Assembly (NCBI RefSeq): GCF_900182925.1
Contig: NZ_LT900024.1
Location: 558,001-622,000 of the forward strand
Length of the DNA stretch: 64,000 nt
Direction: 5' to 3'
Source: Psychrobacter sp. LV10R520-6
Lineage (GTDB): Bacteria > Pseudomonadota > Gammaproteobacteria > Pseudomonadales > Moraxellaceae
Below the pieces are notes generated by a model, which saw nothing but the letters and a program-made list of their open reading frames with translations, searched no databases and had not been told where the DNA came from. A program made the translations under genes and the position numbers. This document shows positions 56,542 to 64,000 of the stretch, one piece after another; the stretch's first letter is position 1, and the number at the start of each line of letters is the position of its first letter.

Positions 56542-56808
56542 TTAAGCTTGTAGGCCTTTGATTGTTTTGTTTAGGCGGCTCTTACGACGAGCCGCTTTAT
56601 TCTTATGAATAATACCTTTGTCAGCCATACGATCAAGAACCGGTACCGCTTTTTTGTAAGCTTCGGTAGCTGCGTCATAATCTTTAGCTGCGATAGCCGC
56701 ATCAATACGCTTCAGATACGTACGAACCATAGAGCGTTGTGACGCAGAGTTCTGACGACGTTTGGTGTTTTGACGGGCGCGTTTACGAGCTTGTGCAGTA
56801 TTAGCCAC
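56542..56808 (-). CDS. rpsT: 30S ribosomal protein S20
   Basis: A primary 16S rRNA-binding protein of the 30S body. The 88 residues are basic and helical: [20 protein letters not shown] at the start and [19 protein letters not shown] at the end, both standard. The start codon is GTG at 56806-56808, preceded by a strong AAGGAGATCCGC site. Monocistronic, as in most gammaproteobacteria, with its own terminator and a candidate promoter at 56991-57019. Confidence 0.96.
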   Translation of the reverse strand: MANTAQARKRARQNTKRRQNSASQRSMVRTYLKRIDAAIAAKDYDAATEAYKKAVPVLDRMADKGIIHKNKAARRKSRLNKTIKGLQA

Positions 56809-56990
56809 GCGGATCTCCTTGATAAAAAACAGATAAAAATATGAATGTCGATTGTAATAATGGGTTTAGCAATCATAAGTGGCGAGTAGCCGTCTCGTCA
56901 AATATGATATCGATGCCAAATATAAATAAGTCATCGCTCGCGCCGCGACTATTTGGAATAATTAAACAGCCTCGGCGTGTAAAGGCGGTT

Positions 56991-57019
56991 ATCTTAACAA
57001 ATTATTGCGCTTAGGACAA
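56991..57019 (-). promoter_or_regulatory. candidate rpsT promoter
   Basis: On the minus strand TTGTCC (57014-57019) and TAAGAT (56991-56996) are 17 bp apart, about 185 bp before the start. A long leader is normal for rpsT. Confidence 0.4.
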
Positions 57020-57102
57020 TATGTTTGACAGTTAAAGCGTAAAGTAGTTGTGTGAGTTTGTACTTTATCGATTGAAAGTAACTTGTTAACCGACAACCGG
57101 AC

Positions 57103-57140
57103 AAAGTTTTTTATAATAAATAAAGTTTCTTACAATAAAT
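57103..57140 (+). repeat. 19-bp tandem repeat, two units
   Basis: AAAGTTTTTTATAATAAAT is followed directly by AAAGTTTCTTACAATAAAT, 17 of 19 identical. Confidence 0.75.
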
Positions 57141-57395
57141 ATGGGCAATTGCATAATTTATAACGTAACTTATAGCTTTACTGATACCCTTGCTGAACTA
57201 GTCTTGCTGATAGGACTGCTAAGGTAATATAAGTAATAACCAAGCAGTATGATATTAAGCGCTATGATAGATAGTGATGTATTATGTTTGGTTATTATTA
57301 ATGGCATTACTGATGATTATGTATTAACCAATAGCGGATCAACTGATATTATTCTATAAAAATATTATTTTATTAATATAAAAAATGGACAAGTT

Positions 57396-58097
57396 ATGCA
57401 GCGAAAAGCAATCGTAATTGGCGCGACAGGATTGGTAGGGCAACACCTTATTAAACAGCTAAGTGAGCTCTATGACACCTTGATTGTAATTGCACGGCGT
57501 CCGCCACGTTATATTAATACCAGTATGCGCTTTTATCAGGTCAATGATTTTGATAATTTAGCCGAAGTGTTTGCCAGTGTGGGCGCAGATCGCACGGCTG
57601 ATGCGTTCAGCTGTCTTGGCACTACCAAAAAGCAGGCAGGCAGTGATGAAACATTTCGAAAAGTAGATCATATCTATAATCTCACTTTTGCTAAGTTATG
57701 CCGAGATAAAGGGGTCGAGAACTTTTTCTTACTATCATCAATGAACGCTGATAGTGACAGTCGGTTCTTGTACAATCGAGTAAAAGCAGAGACCGAGCAA
57801 TCCATTATGGCGCTAGGATTTGCGCAGTTAGTCATTTTTCGCCCCTCTTTATTACTGGGTAAGCACAAAGGTCGTCCCCTTGAAAGTATCAGTCAAAAAG
57901 CCTTTCAGTTAATTTCACCTTTGATTTCAGAATCATTACCGTTACATCCCATTTCTGCAAAACGTGTGGCAAGCGCTATGGCAATGACCGCACATGATAT
58001 TTATGAGCGCAGTAAGTATCGCTCTGAATCTGCGCCTTATAGCACTGATATTATCGAAAATAAGCAGATGCTTGCCATAACACGGGTAAAACATTAA
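57396..58097 (+). CDS. atypical short-chain/NAD(P)H-binding oxidoreductase
   Basis: A 233-residue Rossmann protein. It opens AIVIGATGLVGQHLIKQL, the glycine-rich loop of atypical SDRs. AFSCLGTTKKQAGSDETFRK and FFLLSSMNADSDSRFLYNRV are the features of the HTATIP2/TIP30-like and Fmp52-like group. The YNRVK pattern replaces the classical YxxxK. No partner gene suggests a substrate. The ATG lacks a strong ribosome binding site. Function unassigned. Confidence 0.75.
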   Translation: MQRKAIVIGATGLVGQHLIKQLSELYDTLIVIARRPPRYINTSMRFYQVNDFDNLAEVFASVGADRTADAFSCLGTTKKQAGSDETFRKVDHIYNLTFAKLCRDKGVENFFLLSSMNADSDSRFLYNRVKAETEQSIMALGFAQLVIFRPSLLLGKHKGRPLESISQKAFQLISPLISESLPLHPISAKRVASAMAMTAHDIYERSKYRSESAPYSTDIIENKQMLAITRVKH

Positions 58098-58269
58098 GCT
58101 AGGATGTGCTATCAACTGCATTGTAAATACTAAATAGCCTAAGTATAAGAAATTGAATGACATGTATTCGTGTCAAATTAAATAAAGAAATAAGCACTTA
58201 TAAATAAGTCTTCAAATATAAAAACCTCAACTAACCAATACTTAATAGCTAGTAATAAGGAGCGTAACT

Positions 58270-58803
58270 ATGTCAGAATCGACAGCAATGAATAAAGAAA
58301 ATTTTGTAACCTGCGATTTATTGGATGCCAATCCTGAGTCGCAAGTGTGCTTGCCGAATATTGAAAGCAAATCATTTTATAGCTTCGGCGCCAAAGATAA
58401 GTTTTGCGGTGAGATTGTGACGGTAAAATGCTTTGAAGATAACAGTCGTGTCAAAGCACTATTAAATAGCGATGGCAAAGATAAACATGGCGATGGTAAA
58501 GTATTGGTCGTCGATGGTGGCGGATCAATGCGCTGCGCGCTACTGGGTGATATGATTGCGCAGACGGCGATTGATAATGGCTGGGCTGGGGTAGTGGTTT
58601 ATGGCTGTGTCCGTGATGTCGATGATATGGCACAGATGGAGATCGGAGTGATGGCGCTTGGTTGTATTCCACGCAAATCAACCCGCCGTGATGAAGGCCA
58701 GACTGATATTGAGATTAGCTTTGGTGATTTGACCTTAAACTCTGGTATGTTTGTATACGCCGATAACAATGGTATTATTGCTAGCGATAAGCCTCTCATA
58801 TAA
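58270..58803 (+). CDS. rraA: RraA family protein (ribonuclease E activity regulator A or HMG/CHA aldolase-like)
   Basis: A 177-residue protein with the RraA fold: VLVVDGGGSMRCALLGDMIA, then GWAGVVVYGCVRDVDDMAQM and GCIPRKSTRRDEGQTDIEIS. E. coli RraA trims RNase E activity by binding it. Related proteins with the Gly-Cys/Arg-Asp motif are metal-dependent aldolases, so either activity is possible. The sequence is closest in length to the gammaproteobacterial RraA with a short extension. AAGGAGCGTAACT is a strong ribosome binding site. Monocistronic with a terminator downstream. Confidence 0.88.
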   Translation: MSESTAMNKENFVTCDLLDANPESQVCLPNIESKSFYSFGAKDKFCGEIVTVKCFEDNSRVKALLNSDGKDKHGDGKVLVVDGGGSMRCALLGDMIAQTAIDNGWAGVVVYGCVRDVDDMAQMEIGVMALGCIPRKSTRRDEGQTDIEISFGDLTLNSGMFVYADNNGIIASDKPLI

Positions 58804-58944
58804 AGGCTTTAGAAACTGATGCATAGACGCTTATATATAGTAGTCTATATGTAGAAGCTTAAGGTTAAGACTTACTAAAAATAATCTAACCAAGATTAAG
58901 AACTCAGTAAGGTCTTTGTTAGCCAATATAAAATTTATCGCTAC

Positions 58945-58980
58945 AAAAAAATCCCAGCTCACTAGAAGCTGGGATTTTTA
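58945..58980. terminator. bidirectional terminator between rraA and the BCCT gene
   Basis: AAAAATCCCAGCT with AGCTGGGATTTTT across a 7-nt loop, symmetrical A and T runs, placed between convergent genes. Confidence 0.9.
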
Positions 58981-59045
58981 CGTTTAAATAGGTTAAAACC
59001 TTTTAATTGTATAGCCTGTCAGGTAATAACTCTTAAACAGACATA

Positions 59046-60680
59046 TTAGTACTTTTCTAATTCGGAAAGCATTTGCTCACGAACCTTATAAATACGGCGT
59101 AACCCTAGCCATAAACTGACACACATCACAAGTAAGAGAAAAGTGAAGGGCAGACCGGTACTAACGGAGCCTGCTTGGATAGTTTTTAGTGCTTCTGTAC
59201 TACCGCCATAAAGTAAGGCAATCGCAATACAGCCTTCGGCAATCGCCCAAAATACGCGCTGAGACATAGGGGATTCAAGCTTACCTCCAGAAGTAATCGT
59301 ATCAATGACTAATGAGCCCGAATCTGATGAAGTCACAAAAAACACCATTACTAAAATAATGGCAATTAATGAGGTAATCATGGCCAATGGTAAGTTATCG
59401 AGCATCTGAAATAAGGTCAGAGAGGCGTTACTAACCCCGCCTGACAATTCTCCAACTTGGTTGGTATATTGACTGAGACCCGTTTGTCCAAATACAGTCA
59501 TCCATACAATAGTGACTAGAGTTGGTGCTAGCATGACAGAAATGATGAATTCACGTACGGTACGGCCTTTAGAGATTCGTGCGATAAACATACCAACGAA
59601 AGGTGACCAGCTGATCCACCACGCCCAATAAAATACAGTCCAAGTATGGAAGAAGTCACTATCGGTACGCCCTATCGGATTAGATAAGGGAATAATATAA
59701 GTGACATAATCGACGGTTGTTTCAGCTATCTTACCGATAAGACCTAGAGAATTTCCTGCAAAAAAGACAAATAATAATAGCAATCCGGCCACCAGCATAT
59801 TGACATTACTTAAAAATTTTATCCCGCCATCAATACCACGTGCCACCGAGATAGTTGCCAGTCCTGTGACCAATATGATAATAATTATCTCAAGGGTATT
59901 ACCTGCAAAGTCCCAACCAAACAAGTAGTTCAGCCCACTTGCCGCTTGTTGGGCACCAAGACCGAGGGAGGTCGCTAAGCCAAAGATAGTGGCCAATACG
60001 GCCAATACATCAATAACATGCCCCGGCCACCCCCAGGTTTTTTCTTTTAATAAGGGATAAAATATCGAACGCATGGTCAAAGGAAAGCGAAAATTATAGG
60101 CAAATATTGCCAACGACAAGCCTACTACTGCATAGATAGCCCATGGGTGTAGTCCCCAATGATACATCGTCGCACCCATTGCCGCTCTAAAGGCTTCGGG
60201 ACTGTTTGCCTCAACTCCCAGTGGCGTTCCTGCCCAACCGCTAGCATACGCTAAAGGTTCAGCAACACTCCAAAACATTAAGCCAATGCCCATTCCCGCA
60301 GCGAATAGCATAGCCAGCCATGAGCCTCGGTTAAAGTCGGGCGTGGCATTGGTACCGCCAATGCGAATATTGCCATAGGGTGAGACAATGAGTAGCAGAC
60401 AGAATGCCACCATGATGTTAGCCACGCTAATAAAGAGCCAATCGAAACTATTGACTATCCAGTTTTTGGTGCCATTGAGCCATAAGTTAGCAATATCGGG
60501 GAGCAATAGGGTGAATAATACAAAAGCAATGACCGCAAGCGCGGTGACAAAAAACACAGGGTTATGTAGTTCTAATCCGAGAATATTTACATTATTTTCT
60601 CCCACCTTATGTTCAGTGGTGTAGAGTCTGCGGCGAAATTTATCGACGAGTACTTGGGGGATTTTTTTGTGCTCTCTCAT
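59046..60680 (-). CDS. BCCT family betaine/choline/carnitine transporter
   Basis: An inner-membrane secondary transporter of quaternary ammonium compounds, normally sodium- or proton-coupled and used for osmoprotection. About twelve membrane helices are present. The family hallmark is YWAWWISWSPFVGMFIARIS then KGRTVREF, and AGMGIGLMFWSVAEPLAY carries the coupling Gly/Met stretch. GLHPWAIYAVVGLSLAIFAY is also conserved. I chose the ATG at 60680, giving 544 aa with a short basic N-terminus, over TTG 60710. The C-terminal tail is short, so a BetP-type osmosensor is not evident. Choline versus betaine cannot be decided. Confidence 0.92.
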   Translation of the reverse strand: MREHKKIPQVLVDKFRRRLYTTEHKVGENNVNILGLELHNPVFFVTALAVIAFVLFTLLLPDIANLWLNGTKNWIVNSFDWLFISVANIMVAFCLLLIVSPYGNIRIGGTNATPDFNRGSWLAMLFAAGMGIGLMFWSVAEPLAYASGWAGTPLGVEANSPEAFRAAMGATMYHWGLHPWAIYAVVGLSLAIFAYNFRFPLTMRSIFYPLLKEKTWGWPGHVIDVLAVLATIFGLATSLGLGAQQAASGLNYLFGWDFAGNTLEIIIIILVTGLATISVARGIDGGIKFLSNVNMLVAGLLLLFVFFAGNSLGLIGKIAETTVDYVTYIIPLSNPIGRTDSDFFHTWTVFYWAWWISWSPFVGMFIARISKGRTVREFIISVMLAPTLVTIVWMTVFGQTGLSQYTNQVGELSGGVSNASLTLFQMLDNLPLAMITSLIAIILVMVFFVTSSDSGSLVIDTITSGGKLESPMSQRVFWAIAEGCIAIALLYGGSTEALKTIQAGSVSTGLPFTFLLLVMCVSLWLGLRRIYKVREQMLSELEKY

Positions 60681-61152
60681 AGGTAATAAATTTCCTGATG
60701 GGGTTAGCAAGAGGCTTAGTCTTTATGAGCATATATGACATGGTCAGTTGATATGTCATGCAGGCTGCCAGCTTGCCACGTAATAAGATGCACAGTACAA
60801 GGCTGTCAAGTTGAGTTAGGGCATTTAATATAATGCTTTCAAAACGACATTCAAGACAACCTAATCGGCAGAGACAATATCTAAATGACGGCGACTAAAC
60901 ACACCGCTTATTTATATAAGCCGTGGAATGTCAAAAATAAGATATAAATGTGCTTATCGAAAAAATTTCTCCATTTTAACAAAATGCTTTGCATTGTCAA
61001 ATGAGCATGAGGGCCTAACATAAGGGCTATAAAATGAAGTCAGCGCACGAGATAATAAACGGGGTGACAAACCGTTACGGCATAAACCATTGGTCAATGG
61101 TCGAAATGTTCGTATAATAGTCCTCTGACTCTCAACCCTGACCCTATTTGCT
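60681..61152. other. divergent promoter region between the BCCT gene and mfd
   Basis: About 470 bp without ORF. The two promoters should lie here; no consensus pair or operator was convincing. ACAAAATGC-TTT-GCATTGT near 60979 is a weak hairpin. Confidence 0.4.
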
Positions 61153-64000
61153 ATGCCTATCTCTGCCTTAACTGACGCCTTTTCCCCTATTAATCAACAG
61201 CTATTTCCAATTCAAGACACGCAGCGGCGTTGGCTTGCGCCCGTCCATGGAGCCGTGAGCAGTCTATGGCTGGCAAGTTTAGTCAGTGCGCCTATATGGG
61301 ATGTGGCAGAGCGCCTAAAAGTTGTGGTGGCTCGCGACCAAAATCAGCTTAATCAGATAGAGACTGAGCTGGCGTTTTGCGGAGTTGATGCCTATGTGTT
61401 TCCTGACTGGGAAACTTTAACCTATGATGAGCTATCACCGCATCAAGATATCGTCAGTGAACGTATCAATCTATTGACTGATATGCCAACGTCAGGCGTC
61501 CTGCTTATCTCGGTACAGGCGCTAATGCACCGTGTTGCACCACCCAGCTGGCTTATCGGTCAGCATTTTGACTTGAGTGTCGGTGATAGATTCGATATTA
61601 ATACCCAGCGTGAGCTATTGGTAAAAGCCGGCTATCGAGCAGTTGACAATGTATTTGAGCCGGGTGAGTTTGCGGTGCGTGGTAGTATCATCGATATTTT
61701 TGCAATGGGTCAACCGTTTCCACTGCGTTTAGATTTATTCGACGATGAAATTGAGACTATTCGCTTTTTTCATCCGCAGACTCAGCGGACCTTAACGACT
61801 GATGATCTTAAAGCGATGGCCTCAGGTAGTGATACCAGTATAGGGCAAGAGCCGCTGTCGCTATTACATAAGCTGCCAGATATCTCCAAGCCCATTCAAC
61901 AGTTTCAAATACTACCCGCAAAAGAGTTTCCATTAGACGAAGGCAAAGAAACCTTTCGTATGAACTTTGCTGCTATGTTCCCTAATGCTAGCAGTCGTAA
62001 GTTTGAGCTACACAAAGATGTGATGGCAGGCATTGCCAGTAGTGGTCTTGAATATTATCAGCCACTATTCTTTGATTTAAAAGACTGGCAACAAGCGAGT
62101 ACTCTATTTGCTTATTTTCCTAAAGATACCTTATTTGTTACTGACGAGCTGATCAGCGAGCGACAAGCAGATTACTGGTCACAAATCCAGCGCCGTTATG
62201 AAGAGCGTCGACATGACATGGATAAGCCCATAGTCGCACCTGAGCTATTATATTTATTATCTAATACTTTAAATGAACATCTTAATCACTACCCAAGAGT
62301 CATATTGAGTGCGCGTGATGAGCTGGCTACCATGACAGATGTAGCGGCTATTGATGACGATGCTTTAACTTCAAATTCAATATCAAAACCCACTAAACAG
62401 CAAGGTTTAGTGACACTCAGTGCCCAAGCACCACCGCAGCTATCGGTCAATCATCAAAAAACCGAGCCGTTAGCCGAGCTGCTTGACTTCCTGCATCTAC
62501 AAGCACAAACATTGACGCCGGTCTTGATGGTTGCTGAAACTGCTGGTCGCCGTGAGATTTTGATCGAGTTGTTTAAAGGCAAAATTGAGTTACAGGCTTA
62601 CGGTAGTTTTAAAGATTTTTTAGCAGCCGACCATACTGGTGCTGTGAATAAGAAAAACGATCGACCCAGTGTTAGTTTGACGGTTGCCCCTATTGAGCGC
62701 GGGGTTTATGTTCCCGAGCGCTTAGTCATCATTAGTGAGACCCAACTGTTTGGCAGGCAAATATTACAAACGCGCCGCCGTCGGCAGAGTGGGGTGTCAG
62801 AAGAGTTTTTGGTCAAAAGTGTCACCGAGATGACCCAAGGCAGTCCAATCGTCCATATTGAGCATGGTATCGGCCGTTATAGCGGTCTGATTACCTTAGA
62901 TGTGGGCGATGGTGAGCAAGAATTTATACATCTTAAGTATGCCGATGAAGCTAGCATTTATGTGCCAGTCGCCAACCTACAAATGATTAGCCGTTATAGC
63001 GGCGGTGATCCTGCTCTTGCGCCTCTGCATAAGATTGGCAGTGGTAAGTGGGATAAAGCCAAACAAAAAGCACTGGAGCAAATTCATGATGTGGCTGCTG
63101 AACTGCTGAATATGCAAGCAAGGCGTGAAGCAAAGGTCGGTATTCATTTCAAAATCGATCACTCGCAATATGAGATATTTGCCAGTCAATTTGAGTTTGA
63201 AGAGACCCCAGATCAAGCCAATGCTATCCATGCTGTGATGGATGACATGAAACAAAACCAACCAATGGATCGCTTGATTTGTGGTGATGTTGGCTTTGGT
63301 AAAACAGAAGTGGCCATGCGTGCAGCGTTCATTGCGGTAAGTGCCGGCTATCAAGTTGCGATATTGGTACCGACGACCTTGCTAGCAGGACAACATGAAG
63401 ATAACTTTTTAGATCGCTTCGCTGATTGGCCGGTACGTATTGAGACTTTGTCGCGTTTTGGCGGTAAAAAACATCAAGAAACCGTATTGACTGATTTGGC
63501 TGCTGGTAAAGTTGATATTGTCATCGGCACCCATAAGCTGCTACAGAAAGATGTTAAGTTTGCTAATTTAGGGTTGATGATTGTCGATGAAGAACACCGC
63601 TTTGGTGTGCGTCATAAGGAGCGTATCAAAGCCATTCAGACTGATGTCGATAGCATGTCGATGACCGCAACGCCCATTCCAAGAACTCTTAATATGGCGT
63701 TGTCAGGTATGCGTGATATGTCAATTATCGCCACTCCACCAGCGCGTCGTCTGGCTATTAAAACCTTTGTCATGCAAAAGACAGAAGCCTTGATGAAAGA
63801 GGCCATATTGCGTGAGCTGTTACGGGGTGGACAGGTCTATTTGCTACATAATGATGTTGCCAGTATTGAGCGTATGGCAGAAACTATTCGCGAGCTGGTT
63901 CCCGAAGCGCGGGTAGGGGTGGCGCATGGACAGATGCAAGAGCGGCAACTTGAACAAATTATGCAGCAGTATTATCATAAAAAATTCAACGTGCTTATCT
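61153..64000 (+). CDS. mfd: transcription-repair coupling factor Mfd, 5' part
   Basis: Removes RNA polymerase stalled at DNA lesions and recruits UvrA. The frame is open from ATG 61153 to the window edge (949 codons of about 1150). It begins MPISALTDAFSPINQ. The UvrB-like N-terminal module has VSERINLLTDMP and FAVRGSIIDIFAMGQPFPLR. The RNA-polymerase-interacting domain starts near residue 560 (HIEHGIGRYSGLITLD). The translocase has the P-loop LICGDVGFGKTEVAMRAAF near 711, the Walker B DEEHRFGVRHKER near 812, and the TATPIPRTL motif. The C-terminal end with the UvrA-binding lid is beyond the window. Confidence 0.96.
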   Translation, partial: MPISALTDAFSPINQQLFPIQDTQRRWLAPVHGAVSSLWLASLVSAPIWDVAERLKVVVARDQNQLNQIETELAFCGVDAYVFPDWETLTYDELSPHQDIVSERINLLTDMPTSGVLLISVQALMHRVAPPSWLIGQHFDLSVGDRFDINTQRELLVKAGYRAVDNVFEPGEFAVRGSIIDIFAMGQPFPLRLDLFDDEIETIRFFHPQTQRTLTTDDLKAMASGSDTSIGQEPLSLLHKLPDISKPIQQFQILPAKEFPLDEGKETFRMNFAAMFPNASSRKFELHKDVMAGIASSGLEYYQPLFFDLKDWQQASTLFAYFPKDTLFVTDELISERQADYWSQIQRRYEERRHDMDKPIVAPELLYLLSNTLNEHLNHYPRVILSARDELATMTDVAAIDDDALTSNSISKPTKQQGLVTLSAQAPPQLSVNHQKTEPLAELLDFLHLQAQTLTPVLMVAETAGRREILIELFKGKIELQAYGSFKDFLAADHTGAVNKKNDRPSVSLTVAPIERGVYVPERLVIISETQLFGRQILQTRRRRQSGVSEEFLVKSVTEMTQGSPIVHIEHGIGRYSGLITLDVGDGEQEFIHLKYADEASIYVPVANLQMISRYSGGDPALAPLHKIGSGKWDKAKQKALEQIHDVAAELLNMQARREAKVGIHFKIDHSQYEIFASQFEFEETPDQANAIHAVMDDMKQNQPMDRLICGDVGFGKTEVAMRAAFIAVSAGYQVAILVPTTLLAGQHEDNFLDRFADWPVRIETLSRFGGKKHQETVLTDLAAGKVDIVIGTHKLLQKDVKFANLGLMIVDEEHRFGVRHKERIKAIQTDVDSMSMTATPIPRTLNMALSGMRDMSIIATPPARRLAIKTFVMQKTEALMKEAILRELLRGGQVYLLHNDVASIERMAETIRELVPEARVGVAHGQMQERQLEQIMQQYYHKKFNVLI

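Larger units (their letters stand above)
56809..57395. other. intergenic region upstream of divergent rpsT and the oxidoreductase
   Basis: About 590 bp, AT-rich. It holds the rpsT leader and candidate promoter and a 19-bp tandem repeat (57103-57140). No ORF was found. Confidence 0.5.

Noticed and set aside
58270..58803. Assigning an antitoxin or defence role to the rraA-oxidoreductase area
   Set aside because: The genes are ordinary housekeeping families with separate transcription signals and no toxin or nuclease partner.

Overview
The window looks like ordinary chromosome from a Psychrobacter-type member of the Moraxellaceae. The evidence is moderate-to-low GC, the amgK-murU / lptD-surA neighbourhood, a long Pseudomonas/Acinetobacter-type glyceraldehyde-3-phosphate dehydrogenase, very long Asn/Asp/Ser-rich extensions on envelope proteins, and lapA placed directly before pyrF. 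Genus is an inference from gene content. No tRNA, rRNA or CRISPR array was found.

Layout. 1-150 is the tail of an IS200/IS605-type tnpB with its right end. 255-2916 holds asd (lysine/threonine/methionine and diaminopimelate synthesis) and a membrane-anchored endonuclease/exonuclease/phosphatase-fold protein. 3514-10712 is an envelope block: lptD-surA on the minus strand and, divergently, amgK-murU for peptidoglycan recycling. 10853-13722 encodes a cytochrome bd-type quinol oxidase (cydA, cydB) plus a 38-residue DUF2474-like peptide. 14304-15215 is a complete IS5-family insertion sequence that needs a -1 frameshift. 15248-22122 (minus) carries a large lipase-like lipoprotein, a secreted TPR-like protein, a MITE, coq7 and an LplT-like MFS transporter. 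22669-31209 is tamA-tamB.

31361-31656 is a small hemP gene with a Fur box overlapping its promoter. 31874-43423 (plus) is a run of housekeeping genes: a Nudix/ThiE-like fusion, a lipocalin with an unusual N-terminal extension, gap, obgE, proB, hemE, argC and a coiled-coil membrane protein. 43565-54800 holds clpS-clpA, ung-tadA, cmk-rpsA-ihfB-lapA-pyrF and a metallophosphoesterase. 54905-60680 has a histidine phosphatase, a decayed flavin monooxygenase pseudogene, rpsT, a Rossmann oxidoreductase, rraA and a BCCT transporter. The window ends inside mfd.

Much of the content serves the envelope. LptD places LPS in the outer membrane, SurA escorts outer-membrane proteins, TamA/TamB acts in outer-membrane assembly or lipid transport, AmgK/MurU recycle cell-wall sugars, and LapA and the LplT-like carrier touch LPS and phospholipid handling. 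ClpS/ClpA form an adaptor-unfoldase pair, and cmk-rpsA-ihfB is a classical gammaproteobacterial cluster. I found no clearly new multi-gene system. The most interesting items are small: the tnpB end that may encode a guide RNA, the MITE and its decayed relative, a dispersed palindromic repeat, two overlooked tiny genes (DUF2474-like and hemP), the large disordered insertions in LptD, TamA and ClpA, and the long in-frame extension ahead of a lipocalin signal peptide.
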